Below, one piece after another: positions 30,828-39,160 of a stretch of DNA of 64,000 bases. Made by a program: the position numbers and the translations under genes. Source of the DNA: Thermosulfurimonas sp. F29 (lineage in GTDB: Bacteria; Desulfobacterota; Thermodesulfobacteria; Thermodesulfobacteriales; Thermodesulfobacteriaceae). The first letter of the stretch is position 1. Each line of letters begins with the position of its first letter. The stretch spans positions 673,681 through 737,680 of the forward strand of contig NZ_JAIFYA010000002.1 in assembly GCF_019688735.1 (NCBI RefSeq), read 5' to 3'. The notes under the pieces are model-generated. The model saw only the letters and a list, made by a program, of their open reading frames with translations, was not told where the DNA came from and did no database searches.

Positions 30828-33083
30828 ATGGCACTTACGGACGCCCTTTTCACCGGAACGAGCGGATTGAAAAGCCTGGGGCACGGGATGAGCGTGGTCG
30901 GTGATAATGTGGCCAACCTCAACACCACGGCCTTTAAGGGGGCCCGGGTCACCTTCCAGGATGTGATGGCCCAGAGCATTAACACCGCGAGCGGTTCGGG
31001 ACAGCTCGGCCGGGGAGCCACGGTCCAGGCCCTCTACCCCACCTTCGGGCAGGGCTCCTTCGAATCCACCGCCAGCCCCACGGATCTGGCCATCGCCGGA
31101 AACGGATTCTTCATGGTGAAGGAACCGGGGTCCACCGGAAATGTGTTTTACACCCGGGACGGCCAGTTCACCGTGGACAAGAACGGCTACCTGGTGAACC
31201 CGGCGGGCTTTCGGGTACAGGGCTGGCAGATAGACGAAAATACCGGGGACATCACCGGGGCCATCACCGACATCCGGATCGATCGGACCTCCTCCCCCGT
31301 GGCCACCTCTAAGATAGATGTCATCACCAATCTCGACGCCCGGGAGGAACTGGAGAGTATCATAGTAAATCTCAACGGAGATGTGGATGATGGGAACACG
31401 GTTAACACTACTTTTGTAATTAGGGATGTGAACGGTGTGGATCACAAAATCTATGTGGAACTTACCTACAATGCCACCCTTAACAAGTGGGATTACACCT
31501 TCAGGGAAAACGGCCCTTCCGGAGCCGTGCTGGCTCAGGGAACCGGGGTAACGAGTACCCGGGCCACCCTTCAACTCCCCGATACTAAAGAAAATGTTAT
31601 AATCGACTGGAGCGCCCTCACTCATACTTCTTCCCCGGACAGCCTTTCAGCCCCCGGCCGGGAGGGGAGAGTGGAAATAAGTTTGAGCGGGGGGGCCAAC
31701 GACTACCTTCAGAATGACACCTGGGTCTATAGGGATTTCACCGTTAAAGATGCCAACGGTACGGATCGTAATTTGAGAATATGGCTCTATTACGACAGCG
31801 GGGATAGTCGGTGGGATTACTATGTAGTAGAAAATCCGACCACCCCGGCTCCGGCGGATCCCACCGGAGAGGGAGGCACCATCCTGGCCCAGGGAACCAA
31901 TGTGGCCGACACCTCGGCCTGGTTCTTCCTGGACGGAACCACCCAGATGGTAACCATAGACTGGTCGCAGGTGCCTACTTCCGGAACCGGGACGGCGGTA
32001 ACCACTCTGGCGGACACCGAATATCCCCTTCAGGAGATCCCGACCCTATTCGATCGCTGGGATGCCCGCAATGAAACCCCTCTAGCCTCCACCGAATATA
32101 CTTACCGCACCACCCTTACCATCTACGATTCCCTGGGCACCCCTCACGAGATCACCATCTATTACGACACCACCACCCGGGACAACACCTACGAATTTCT
32201 GGTCACCTGCAATCCGAGCGAGGATCAGAGAGATTTCGTAAGAGATACTGATCCTATGCAGTGGACCACCGAGGAGGGCAATATCACCGTTACCCGAGAA
32301 GTTCAATCAGGTAACACTTTTGCGCAAAGCAAACGGGGAGTACTTATGTACGGCCGTCTCGCTTTCGACAATCAGGGAAATGTAAAAGTGTTTTACGAAA
32401 CCTATCGCCTGGATGCCAATACCGGAGCTCCGGTCAGGATTATTAACACCAGCGGTGTGCCGGTGGCCGATCCCACCGATGGCTTTGAAGCCACCGGAGC
32501 CAACGGTTATCCCCTGCTGATTGCAGACTTTTTGGGTATAGATCTGGTGGACAACCGTCCCGCCGGTTCCGAACAGGATCAGGGGGCCAACGCCAAGGCC
32601 CTCCAGCAGATCGAACTAAACTTCGGCTACTATTACAAGGACTCCTGGCGCTCGGAATCCGTGCGCACCACCCAGTACGCCACCAGCAACTCCACCATTT
32701 TTTACGACCAGAACGGATTCGGTCCGGGCTCCCTGGAGTCCCTCTCCGTGGACACCGACGGGGTGATCACCGGGCACTACTCGAACGGCCGGGTCATCCC
32801 CCTCTGGATGGTGGCGCTGGCCAACTTCAACGCACCGGAAAGGCTCGACAAAGTGGGCGGGAACCTATTCAGGGAGACCACCGGTTCCGGCCCCCCCATT
32901 ACCGGAAAACCCCGTACCAACGGGCTGGGATCCATCGCCCCCAACAGCCTGGAGCAGTCCAATGTGGACCTGGGTGAACAGTTCGTGAAGATGATCATCT
33001 TCCAGAGGGGCTTCCAGGCCGACGCCCGCATCATCACCGTCACCGACACCATGCTCGACGAGCTCATCAACCTCAAGCGGTAA
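30828..33083 (+). CDS. flgE: Flagellar hook protein FlgE (long copy)
   Basis: 751 aa, much longer than enterobacterial FlgE (about 400 aa). Seen: the same N-terminal block as the preceding gene (FTGTSGLKSLGHGMSVVGDN, ANLNTTAFKGARVTFQDVM), AGNGFFMVKE and VFYTRDGQFTVDKNG, then a very large central insert (about 160-560) rich in Thr, Asp and Asn with repeated TVDWSxxT-like strands, and the C-terminal block QSNVDLGEQFVKMIIFQRGF. The insert should form the outer D2/D3 domains exposed on the hook surface. Its base composition and codons around 31370-31800 and 32220-32560 are more AT-rich than its ends. AGGAGG precedes the ATG; a strong terminator follows. Confidence 0.9.
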   Translation: MALTDALFTGTSGLKSLGHGMSVVGDNVANLNTTAFKGARVTFQDVMAQSINTASGSGQLGRGATVQALYPTFGQGSFESTASPTDLAIAGNGFFMVKEPGSTGNVFYTRDGQFTVDKNGYLVNPAGFRVQGWQIDENTGDITGAITDIRIDRTSSPVATSKIDVITNLDAREELESIIVNLNGDVDDGNTVNTTFVIRDVNGVDHKIYVELTYNATLNKWDYTFRENGPSGAVLAQGTGVTSTRATLQLPDTKENVIIDWSALTHTSSPDSLSAPGREGRVEISLSGGANDYLQNDTWVYRDFTVKDANGTDRNLRIWLYYDSGDSRWDYYVVENPTTPAPADPTGEGGTILAQGTNVADTSAWFFLDGTTQMVTIDWSQVPTSGTGTAVTTLADTEYPLQEIPTLFDRWDARNETPLASTEYTYRTTLTIYDSLGTPHEITIYYDTTTRDNTYEFLVTCNPSEDQRDFVRDTDPMQWTTEEGNITVTREVQSGNTFAQSKRGVLMYGRLAFDNQGNVKVFYETYRLDANTGAPVRIINTSGVPVADPTDGFEATGANGYPLLIADFLGIDLVDNRPAGSEQDQGANAKALQQIELNFGYYYKDSWRSESVRTTQYATSNSTIFYDQNGFGPGSLESLSVDTDGVITGHYSNGRVIPLWMVALANFNAPERLDKVGGNLFRETTGSGPPITGKPRTNGLGSIAPNSLEQSNVDLGEQFVKMIIFQRGFQADARIITVTDTMLDELINLKR

Positions 33084-33111
33084 AAATATTAGGATCTGAT
33101 CTGCGGGTTTT

Positions 33112-33151
33112 ACGGGCGAGGGGGTTTACCCCTCGCCCGTTTGTTATTATT
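33112..33151 (+). terminator. Rho-independent terminator of the hook operon
   Basis: ACGGGCGAGGGG (33112-33123) pairs with CCCCTCGCCCGT (33129-33140), a perfect 12-bp stem with a 5-nt loop, followed by TTGTTATTATT. It stands 28 bp after the flgE stop. Confidence 0.9.
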
Positions 33152-33165
33152 CTGGGCTCTGAAAG

Positions 33166-33405
33166 ATGCAAACGGAAAATCAGAACCTCGAAGCCCTGGT
33201 GGAAAGGATCCTTGAGGCCAGACTGAGCTCCCTGGTGGCCCGGGCGGTGGAGGAAGATGTTCGCCGCAACGAGGAGCGGGCCCGGGAGTTCTCCCTCCTC
33301 GAGCGGATCGTTCGGGTGGAGGAGGAACTCAGGGCCCTGCGGGAGATCCAGATCTCCATTCTTCGCGAAATAAACAGTCGCTTCGAGCCCATCGACCTCT
33401 CCTAA
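33166..33405 (+). CDS. Small coiled-coil protein, DUF3782-like N-terminal fragment
   Basis: 79 aa, highly charged and almost wholly alpha-helical by composition (VERILEARLSSLVARAVEED, LLERIVRVEEELRALREIQI), with no signal peptide or cysteine. It resembles the helical N-terminal part of DUF3782-type proteins such as the next gene, without their nuclease-like end, so it may be a stand-alone regulator or a remnant. The end of this gene and the leader of the next share a TTCGCGAA-TAAA-like stretch (about 33364-33378 and 33412-33425). The ribosome site is weak. Function unknown. Confidence 0.65.
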   Translation: MQTENQNLEALVERILEARLSSLVARAVEEDVRRNEERAREFSLLERIVRVEEELRALREIQISILREINSRFEPIDLS

Positions 33406-33446
33406 ATCCCTTCGCGAAGTAAATAACTCCTGTTATACTGTACCTG

Positions 33447-34376
33447 ATGCTTACCCGGCATGAAGAAGTAGAAAAAATCGTGAGAGATATTCTTCCCCGG
33501 ATCCTCCGGGAACATCCCGAGGTGCGCTTCGAGATAGAGAAAATTCTGCGGGAAACGGCTCTTCCCCGAGATGAGGCCGAAAGCCGGTTCGAAAAACTCC
33601 TGAAAGAAATCCGGGACATTCGGGAAGAGACCCGGCGCATCTGGAAGTATCTGCAGGAAAGGGAGGACAGGTGGGAGGAAAAACTGGAGGCCCAGAATCG
33701 CGCCTGGGAGAAAAGATTCCAGGAGCAACAAAAAGCCTGGGAAAGGAAATTCCAGGAGGAACAAAAAGCCTGGGAAAGGAAATTCCAGGAGGAACAAAAA
33801 GCCTGGGAAAGGAAATTCCAGGAGGAACAAAAAGCCTGGGAGAAAAGATTCCAGGAGCAACAAAAATTGTGGGAGAAAAAATTCGAGGAAGAGCAGAGGG
33901 CCTGGCGGCAACAGCTCGAAGAATATAATCGCCGATGGGACGAAAGGTTTAAGGAGTTCTGGAACCGGGTGGAAAGAACCCTCGGAGGCCTGGGAGCGCG
34001 ATGGGGCCTGCAGTCCGAGGAGGCCTTCAGAGCCGGTATGCAGAAGGTCCTCCAGTCCCTTACGAATTACCGGGTCTCCAGATACCTGGCTTACGACGAA
34101 AAAGGTGAGGTCTTCGGACACCCTGATCAGGTGGAGCTGGATGTAGTGATCAGGAACGGTGAGGTGTGGGTAATCGAAATCAAGTCCTCGGTGAGCAAGG
34201 CCGACCTTTACGCCTTCGAAAGAAAGGTACGTTTCTATGAAAAACGGGAAGGACGAAGGGTGGACCGCAAGATCATTGTTTCCCCCATGGTGGATCCCAG
34301 AGCCCTGCCGCTGCTGCCCACCCTGGGTATAGAGGTGGTCCCGGATGCCGCGGATCTCGGGGAAATAAAGGAATAA
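33447..34376 (+). CDS. DUF3782-type protein with PD-(D/E)XK nuclease-like C-terminus
   Basis: 309 aa. Order: a helical N-terminus (LTRHEEVEKIVRDILPRILR), a coiled coil of six 11-residue repeats (AWERKFQEEQK type, about residues 86-151), a linker, and a C-terminal domain (about 180-305) shaped like a restriction-endonuclease fold: LGARWGLQSEEAFR, then VELDVVIRNGEVWVIEIKSS, where Asp and E-x-K would be the PD-(D/E)XK metal residues, and later KIIVSPMVDP. The family is common in thermophiles and archaea and has no established function. A nuclease or DNA-binding role is inferred from the fold only. The coding repeats are nearly exact at DNA level, so the length may vary between strains. Confidence 0.75.
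   Translation: MLTRHEEVEKIVRDILPRILREHPEVRFEIEKILRETALPRDEAESRFEKLLKEIRDIREETRRIWKYLQEREDRWEEKLEAQNRAWEKRFQEQQKAWERKFQEEQKAWERKFQEEQKAWERKFQEEQKAWEKRFQEQQKLWEKKFEEEQRAWRQQLEEYNRRWDERFKEFWNRVERTLGGLGARWGLQSEEAFRAGMQKVLQSLTNYRVSRYLAYDEKGEVFGHPDQVELDVVIRNGEVWVIEIKSSVSKADLYAFERKVRFYEKREGRRVDRKIIVSPMVDPRALPLLPTLGIEVVPDAADLGEIKE
33702..33899 (+). repeat. Six 33-bp tandem repeats inside the DUF3782-type gene
   Basis: Units begin at 33702, 33735, 33768, 33801, 33834 and 33867, each coding 11 residues. The second, third and fourth are identical at DNA level; the first and fifth share a slightly different version; the sixth is diverged. The 11-residue period fits a coiled-coil hendecad. Near-identity implies recent expansion. 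Confidence 0.95.
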
Positions 34377-34381
34377 TACTA

Positions 34382-34498
34382 ATGGAAAAATACTTCGAGG
34401 CCATGAAAAAGCGTCTCTCCTCTCTTCGGTGGTTCATGGGGGCAGGATTCTCCCTTCTAGCCATTCTGATCACTCTCCTCAACCTTTTTGCGAGATGA
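34382..34498 (+). CDS. Tiny predicted membrane protein (38 aa)
   Basis: Encodes MEKYFEAMKKRLSS, then one hydrophobic helix (FMGAGFSLLAILITLLNLF) and AR. It begins five bases after the DUF3782-type gene and ends inside the 5' end of rnr. The make-up, with a basic amphipathic start, one membrane helix and a short tail, is like the C-terminal membrane anchors that some coiled-coil proteins of this kind carry. It may be a separate anchor subunit or simply a chance frame. No strong ribosome site is seen. Confidence 0.45.
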   Translation: MEKYFEAMKKRLSSLRWFMGAGFSLLAILITLLNLFAR

Positions 34499-36623
34499 AC
34501 CGGTGGCCGGCCGCAAGACCGCAGATCCGGGAAAAAGAATAGTAGAAGCCCTGAAAAAGGCTGGAAGACCCCTTCTGTTGCGAGAAATTTATCACCTCCT
34601 CGGCATTCCCAAGACCGAAAGACCCGCTTTCAGGCGCCTCGTAAAGCGCCTGGTTCGCGAGGGAGTCCTGATCCACATAAAGGGGCGCCGATACGGGCTT
34701 CCGGAACAAATGCAGCTGGTCACCGGGCGCCTGGCCGTCCACCCTGATGGCTACGCCTTCGTGAACCCGGAAGACGAAAAGGCCCCTTCGGTCTTCATTC
34801 CCCCGGGGCGGCTCAAGGGGGCCCTGGACGGCGACCTGGTGGTGGCCCGCATCGAACGCCGCACCAGAAAAGGTCCCGAGGGTTCAATTATAAGGATACT
34901 GGAACGACGCCGCAAAAAGATCGTGGGCTTCTTTTACCGTAGCCGCCGCGTCTCCACCGTCGTTCCCGAGGACGAACGGCTCCCCATCGAGATCCTGATT
35001 CCACCGGACCAGACCCGGGGGGCCGAGGACGGCGACCTGGTGGTGGCCGAGATCACCGACTTTTCCCCGGGGCGTCGTATCCCCGAGGGCCGTATCGTGG
35101 CCGTGCTGGGGGACCCGGAGGATCTCTCCACCCAGGCCAGGGCCGTTATCTACAACTACGATCTTCCTCACCGCTGGAACCGTCGGGTGCGCAAGGCCCT
35201 GGAAGACATACCCGAAGAGGTGCGCCCGGAGGACAAAGCGGGACGCAGGGACCTCACCCGGGTGCCGCTGGTGACCATCGACGGGGAGAACGCCCGGGAC
35301 TTCGACGACGCCATCTGTGTGCGCAGGACCCGCACGGGCTACAAGCTCTATGTGGCCATCGCCGATGTCTCGCACTATGTTCCGCCCGGATCTCCCCTGG
35401 ATCAGGAAGCCTATCTCCGGGGCACCAGCGTTTACTTCCCGAACATGGTGGTACCCATGTTCCCGGAAAAGCTCTCAAACGGCATCTGCAGTCTCAATCC
35501 CCGGGTGGAACGACTGGCCATGACCGTGGAGATAGACTTTGATCGGGAAGGCCGGGTCCGAAGGAGCAGGTTTTATCCCGCGGTCATCTTCAGCCACGCC
35601 CGCCTCACCTACACGGAAGTAAAGGCCATGCTGGTGGACCGGGACCGTGAGCTACGCCGCAGGTACAAACCTCTTCTGAGAATGCTTGAGAACGCCGCCG
35701 AACTGGCCTTGATCCTTCGGGAAAGGCGTCTTTCCCGGGGAAGCATAGACTTCGACCTTCCCGAACCCGAGGTCCGCCTGGATCTTCAGGGAGCCGTACG
35801 CGACATCGTGAGACGGGAAAGACACCTGGCTCACTTCATCATCGAAGAATTCATGATTGCGGCCAACGAGGCCGTGGCTCGTTTTCTCACCGAACGGGGC
35901 TACCCCATTCTCTATCGGGTACACGAACCCCCCGAACCCCTGAAATTGAAAGAATTCACGGAATTTGCCCGAAGTCTGGGGCTGGAGCTGGAGGTCCCGG
36001 TGGAGCCCGACCCCTCCTGGGTTCAGGAGGTGGTGGAGCTCGCCACCGGAAAACCCTACGCCTATCTGGTAAACACCCTGCTTCTGCGTTCCATGAAACA
36101 GGCCCAGTATTCTCCGGAAAACATCGGCCACTTCGGACTGGCTTCCGAATGCTACTGCCACTTCACCTCTCCCATCCGTCGGTATCCCGATCTGGTGGTG
36201 CATCGGGCCTTAAAAGCGGCCCTCCGAAAAAAACGCCCGCCCTACTCTTACGAGGAGTTGGTTGAGGTCGGTAAACACCTCTCTCAGCGCGAACGCACGG
36301 CCATGGAGGCCGAGCGGGAAATGTTCGAACGGGTGCAGGTGCGTTTCATGCGCGACCATGTGGGGGAAGTTTTCACCGGTATCATCTCGGGAGTGGCGGC
36401 CTTCGGATTCTTCGTGGAGCTGGAGGAATACTTCGTTTCCGGTCTGGTGCGGCTGGTGGATCTGCACGACGACTATTACTTCCTGGACGAGAAAAACCAC
36501 CGGCTGGTGGGACGGCGCACGGGAAAGATGTTCCGTCTCGGGGACAGGGTCCGCGTCCGGGTAAAAGAGGTAAATGTGCGACGCCGTCAGATCACCTTCG
36601 AGCTGGTGGAGAAGCTCGCCTGA
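34488..36623 (+). CDS. rnr: Ribonuclease R
   Basis: 711 aa (start uncertain: TTG at 34488 or GTG at 34503, neither with a clear ribosome site). A processive 3'-to-5' exoribonuclease that degrades structured RNA and takes part in RNA quality control. Order: a winged helix (KRIVEALKKAGRPLLLREIYHLLGIPK, about 15-65), cold-shock-type OB domains (about 75-240), the RNB catalytic domain (about 260-590) with magnesium-binding Asp residues in TIDGENARDFDDAICVRR, and a C-terminal S1 domain (about 620-705, GEVFTGIISGVAAFGFFVEL). The basic C-terminal tail of E. coli RNase R is absent. The 3' end overlaps a convergent HEAT-like gene by 32 bp. Confidence 0.95.
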   Translation: MRDEPVAGRKTADPGKRIVEALKKAGRPLLLREIYHLLGIPKTERPAFRRLVKRLVREGVLIHIKGRRYGLPEQMQLVTGRLAVHPDGYAFVNPEDEKAPSVFIPPGRLKGALDGDLVVARIERRTRKGPEGSIIRILERRRKKIVGFFYRSRRVSTVVPEDERLPIEILIPPDQTRGAEDGDLVVAEITDFSPGRRIPEGRIVAVLGDPEDLSTQARAVIYNYDLPHRWNRRVRKALEDIPEEVRPEDKAGRRDLTRVPLVTIDGENARDFDDAICVRRTRTGYKLYVAIADVSHYVPPGSPLDQEAYLRGTSVYFPNMVVPMFPEKLSNGICSLNPRVERLAMTVEIDFDREGRVRRSRFYPAVIFSHARLTYTEVKAMLVDRDRELRRRYKPLLRMLENAAELALILRERRLSRGSIDFDLPEPEVRLDLQGAVRDIVRRERHLAHFIIEEFMIAANEAVARFLTERGYPILYRVHEPPEPLKLKEFTEFARSLGLELEVPVEPDPSWVQEVVELATGKPYAYLVNTLLLRSMKQAQYSPENIGHFGLASECYCHFTSPIRRYPDLVVHRALKAALRKKRPPYSYEELVEVGKHLSQRERTAMEAEREMFERVQVRFMRDHVGEVFTGIISGVAAFGFFVELEEYFVSGLVRLVDLHDDYYFLDEKNHRLVGRRTGKMFRLGDRVRVRVKEVNVRRRQITFELVEKLA

Positions 36624-37314
36624 GCCTTTCCAGAGAATCCCGCAACAGGACGCCGAGTTCCACCTCCCGCAGGTTCTCTCCGTCGAAAAAGACGATCCTT
36701 ACGGGAGGGGCTTCGGCGTGCTTCAGTCCGGCGAGGACTCGCTCCGCCCCATCAAAGGGCGCCAGAAAGGAAAACGCCCACGCGGAAAAGACCCGCACTC
36801 TCTCATCCGGCGAATCGAGAAGGGGAAAAAGATACCCGTGGGCCTCGAGCGCGAGCAGCTCTTCCCTTTTTTTCTGCGCCAGGCGGCCTATTCCCCAAGC
36901 CACCCCCCTTTGAGCTGGGGGGTATTCCAGCATGTTGCCGTCGGGACGCAGGTAGGAAACGAGAATGTGGGCGTACTCCTCGGCGAGTCCCCGGTGCCAG
37001 AAGAGACACTCCGCCATGGCCTCGGGGGCTCCCCAGGCCATGCCCCCGGATTCCTCGTTGAGCATCCACATGAGGCGCCGGATGACCACCCGGGCCGATT
37101 CCAGGTCTTCCCGGGCGATGCGAGCCACCGTGGGTCCGAGACCCGCGATGGCCAGCCAGCGCACCCGCTCGTCCCGGTGACAGAAGGCCCCGATGAGAGG
37201 GCTCACCAGCTTCCGGGGAGGAAACCGCTCGAGTTCGCGATATAGAACGGGGAGGTCCGGGGCCCGCTCGAGGAGACCCCAGACCTCCCGCTTGAGTTCC
37301 CTAACCCTGGACAC
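36592..37314 (-). CDS. HEAT-repeat-like protein of the DVU0298 type
   Basis: 240 aa, soluble. Built of helical repeats: PPRKLVSPLIGAFCHRDERV, RWLAIAGLGPTVARIARE, DSPDERVRVFSAWAFSFLAP. It also has a conserved-looking block WMLNEESGGMAWGAPEAMAE. This matches the uncharacterised DVU0298-type proteins of sulfate reducers as I recall them. No catalytic motif is seen; HEAT repeats usually bind proteins. Its start overlaps the flavodiiron gene end by 14 bp, so it is the last gene of dfx-rd-fprA and may assist those enzymes (inference). The end overlaps rnr by 32 bp. Confidence 0.7.
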   Translation of the reverse strand: MSRVRELKREVWGLLERAPDLPVLYRELERFPPRKLVSPLIGAFCHRDERVRWLAIAGLGPTVARIAREDLESARVVIRRLMWMLNEESGGMAWGAPEAMAECLFWHRGLAEEYAHILVSYLRPDGNMLEYPPAQRGVAWGIGRLAQKKREELLALEAHGYLFPLLDSPDERVRVFSAWAFSFLAPFDGAERVLAGLKHAEAPPVRIVFFDGENLREVELGVLLRDSLERLRRASPPARR

Positions 37315-38509
37315 CGCAGGCCTCTTTCACCTTGCGGGCAAGAAGGCGCCCGATCTCCTCACACTTCCTGAGGTCCTCTTCCGTGGGAGCGTACTTGACT
37401 TTGAAACCCTCGTGCACGATCTCGGTCTTGGTCTCCTCGAAGATCCTGTTGAGGTGTTTCACGGCCTCCCCGCTCCAGCCGTAGGACCCGAAGGCCACTC
37501 CGAGCTTTTTCCGGGGCCGCAACCCCTTCATGTAAGTGGTGAAACCGGCCACCGTGGGGAGCAACCCGTTATTGAGGGTGGGCGACCCGAAGGCCAGCCC
37601 CTTGGCCTCTAGTACCTCGGCCATGAGCTCGGTTTCGTCGGAGACGGAGAGCTTGAAGAACTCCACCTCCACGCCTTCTTTAAGAACCCCCTGGTAAAGG
37701 GCCCGGGCCATCTTCTCCGTGCTGTTCCACATGGTGTCGTAGATGACCAGCACCCGGGGCCTGGCCTCGTACCGGCTCCAGCGGTCGTAAGCCTCAACGA
37801 TCTCCTTCACATGCCTGCGCCAGATGACCCCGTGATCCGGACAGATCATGTCGAGTTCGAGCTTGAGATCCCGCACCGTCTTGAGCACTTTTTGGACCTG
37901 CGGCGAGAAGGGCAGCACGATGTTGGCGTAATACTTGGCCACCTCCTGGAAGAGCTCGCAGAAGTTGGCCTCGTCGTCAAAACGGGTGCTGGTGGCGTAG
38001 TGCTCCCCGAAGGCGTCCTGGGAGATGAGGATCCTGTCCTCCGGGATGTAGGAAACCATGCTGTCCGGCCAGTGCACCATGGGGGTCTCCAGGAACTTGA
38101 TGGTGCGTCGGCCCACCTTGAGCTCGTCTCCGGTCTTGACCTCGACAAAAGGCCAGTCCTCCCGGTGGAAGTACCCGATCATCCCGAGCCGGGCGTTCCG
38201 GGTGCAGAAGATCTTCTCCGGTTTTACGGCCTCCACCACCTTGGCTATGGCCCCGCCGTGGTCGGGCTCGATGTGATTGATGACCAGATAGTCGATCTTC
38301 TGGGGATCTCCGATGACCTCACGAATGTGGGCCATGAGAGTCTCGAAGAAGGGGGCTTTGACGGTGTCAAAGAGCACGATCTTCTCGTCCACCAGGAGGT
38401 AGGAATTGTAGGTGGTGCCCCGATGGGTGGTGTAGCCGTGGAAGTCGCGAACATTCCAGTCCACCGCACCGACCCAGTAAAATCCGTCCTTTATCCTGAC
38501 CGCGGCCAT
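37301..38509 (-). CDS. Flavodiiron protein (FprA / rubredoxin:oxygen oxidoreductase)
   Basis: 402 aa. It reduces oxygen to water or NO to N2O with electrons from rubredoxin. Seen: a metallo-beta-lactamase-like domain with the diiron ligands H79, E81, D83 and H84 in INHIEPDHGG, then VHWPDS, ISQDAFGEH and CPDHGVIW for the remaining ligands, and a C-terminal flavodoxin domain from about 252 (VLVIYDTMWNSTEKMARAL) for FMN. There is no rubredoxin or NADH-oxidising extension; the separate rubredoxin gene just upstream is the likely electron donor. It is third in the operon dfx-rd-fprA-HEAT. Confidence 0.95.
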   Translation of the reverse strand: MAAVRIKDGFYWVGAVDWNVRDFHGYTTHRGTTYNSYLLVDEKIVLFDTVKAPFFETLMAHIREVIGDPQKIDYLVINHIEPDHGGAIAKVVEAVKPEKIFCTRNARLGMIGYFHREDWPFVEVKTGDELKVGRRTIKFLETPMVHWPDSMVSYIPEDRILISQDAFGEHYATSTRFDDEANFCELFQEVAKYYANIVLPFSPQVQKVLKTVRDLKLELDMICPDHGVIWRRHVKEIVEAYDRWSRYEARPRVLVIYDTMWNSTEKMARALYQGVLKEGVEVEFFKLSVSDETELMAEVLEAKGLAFGSPTLNNGLLPTVAGFTTYMKGLRPRKKLGVAFGSYGWSGEAVKHLNRIFEETKTEIVHEGFKVKYAPTEEDLRKCEEIGRLLARKVKEACGVQG

Positions 38510-38528
38510 GCTCTCTCACCTCCTTTCG

Positions 38529-38693
38529 TTATTCCTCGTAGGGTGCGAATTCGCTCTTGGCGGCTCCGCACACCGGACAGGTCCAGTCGTCGGGAAGATC
38601 CTCGAAGGCCGTTCCCGGAGGATACCCCCGATCGGGATCCCCCTGCGCCGGGTCGTAGATGTAACCGCAGACGCTGCACTGATACTTCTTCAT
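38529..38693 (-). CDS. Rubredoxin
   Basis: 54 aa. Seen: [15 protein letters not shown], the middle [20 protein letters not shown] and [12 protein letters not shown]. The four cysteines C6, C9, C39 and C42 bind one iron. It carries electrons to the flavodiiron protein and to superoxide reductase, whose genes flank it. All the usual rubredoxin aromatics (Tyr4, Tyr11, Tyr13, Trp37) are present. AGGTGG precedes the ATG, and a 12-bp gap separates it from dfx. Confidence 0.97.
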   Translation of the reverse strand: MKKYQCSVCGYIYDPAQGDPDRGYPPGTAFEDLPDDWTCPVCGAAKSEFAPYEE

Positions 38694-38705
38694 AACCCAC
38701 CTCCC

Positions 38706-39086
38706 CTAGACCTTACTTTCCCAGAGACCGTGAAGGTTACAGTACTCGAGGGCCACCACCCTTTCGGCCTCCACCGCAAAGAAAGCCTCCGGGGCCTCAC
38801 CGGGTTTAAGAAACTGAATGTAGGACTTGCCATCGGCCCGAAGCTCGATCCACTGAATGTAGTGCTTCTCCTCCATGGGGTGCGGGACGCTTCCCACCTT
38901 CACCTTGTAGCCTCCCTCCACCTTCTCGATCACCGGAACATGTTTCTCCTGGGCCGCATCCACCGTGCCCGGCTCAAGCTTCTCCATGGGCTGGCCGCAG
39001 CAGACCAGCTCCCCCCGCCCGGCATTGAGCACCATCACTATGTTGCCACACACATTGCATCGGTAAATCCCTAGCCTCTCCGCCAT
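38706..39086 (-). CDS. dfx: Desulfoferrodoxin (superoxide reductase)
   Basis: 126 aa, the two-iron (2Fe) type. It reduces superoxide to hydrogen peroxide without making oxygen. Seen: the N-terminal desulforedoxin centre with C10, C13, C29 and C30 ([16 protein letters not shown]), and the active centre with H49, H69, H75, C116 and H119 ([26 protein letters not shown]). These positions equal those of the well-known Desulfovibrio enzyme. The GG-rich site and a good sigma-70 promoter precede it. It heads dfx-rd-fprA-HEAT, an oxygen-defence operon of strict anaerobes. Confidence 0.97.
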   Translation of the reverse strand: MAERLGIYRCNVCGNIVMVLNAGRGELVCCGQPMEKLEPGTVDAAQEKHVPVIEKVEGGYKVKVGSVPHPMEEKHYIQWIELRADGKSYIQFLKPGEAPEAFFAVEAERVVALEYCNLHGLWESKV

Positions 39087-39123
39087 CCCTAAACCTCCTT
39101 TTGTGGATTTTATTTATCTAAAA

Positions 39124-39152
39124 AATCTAAAATACTAAAATCGACCTGTCAA
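39124..39152 (-). promoter_or_regulatory. Predicted sigma-70 promoter of the dfx operon
   Basis: On the minus strand: TTGACA (complement of 39147-39152), 17 nt, TAGATT (complement of 39124-39129). The spacer and the start region are very AT-rich, with repeated TTTTAGAT-like pieces, a place where a PerR/Fur-type regulator could bind, but no clear box can be named. Confidence 0.65.
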
Positions 39153-39160
39153 GTCCAGTT

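Noticed and set aside
33702..33899. Regular 33-bp repeats considered as a CRISPR array
   Set aside because: The units are directly adjacent with no spacers and stay in one reading frame, so they are coding repeats.
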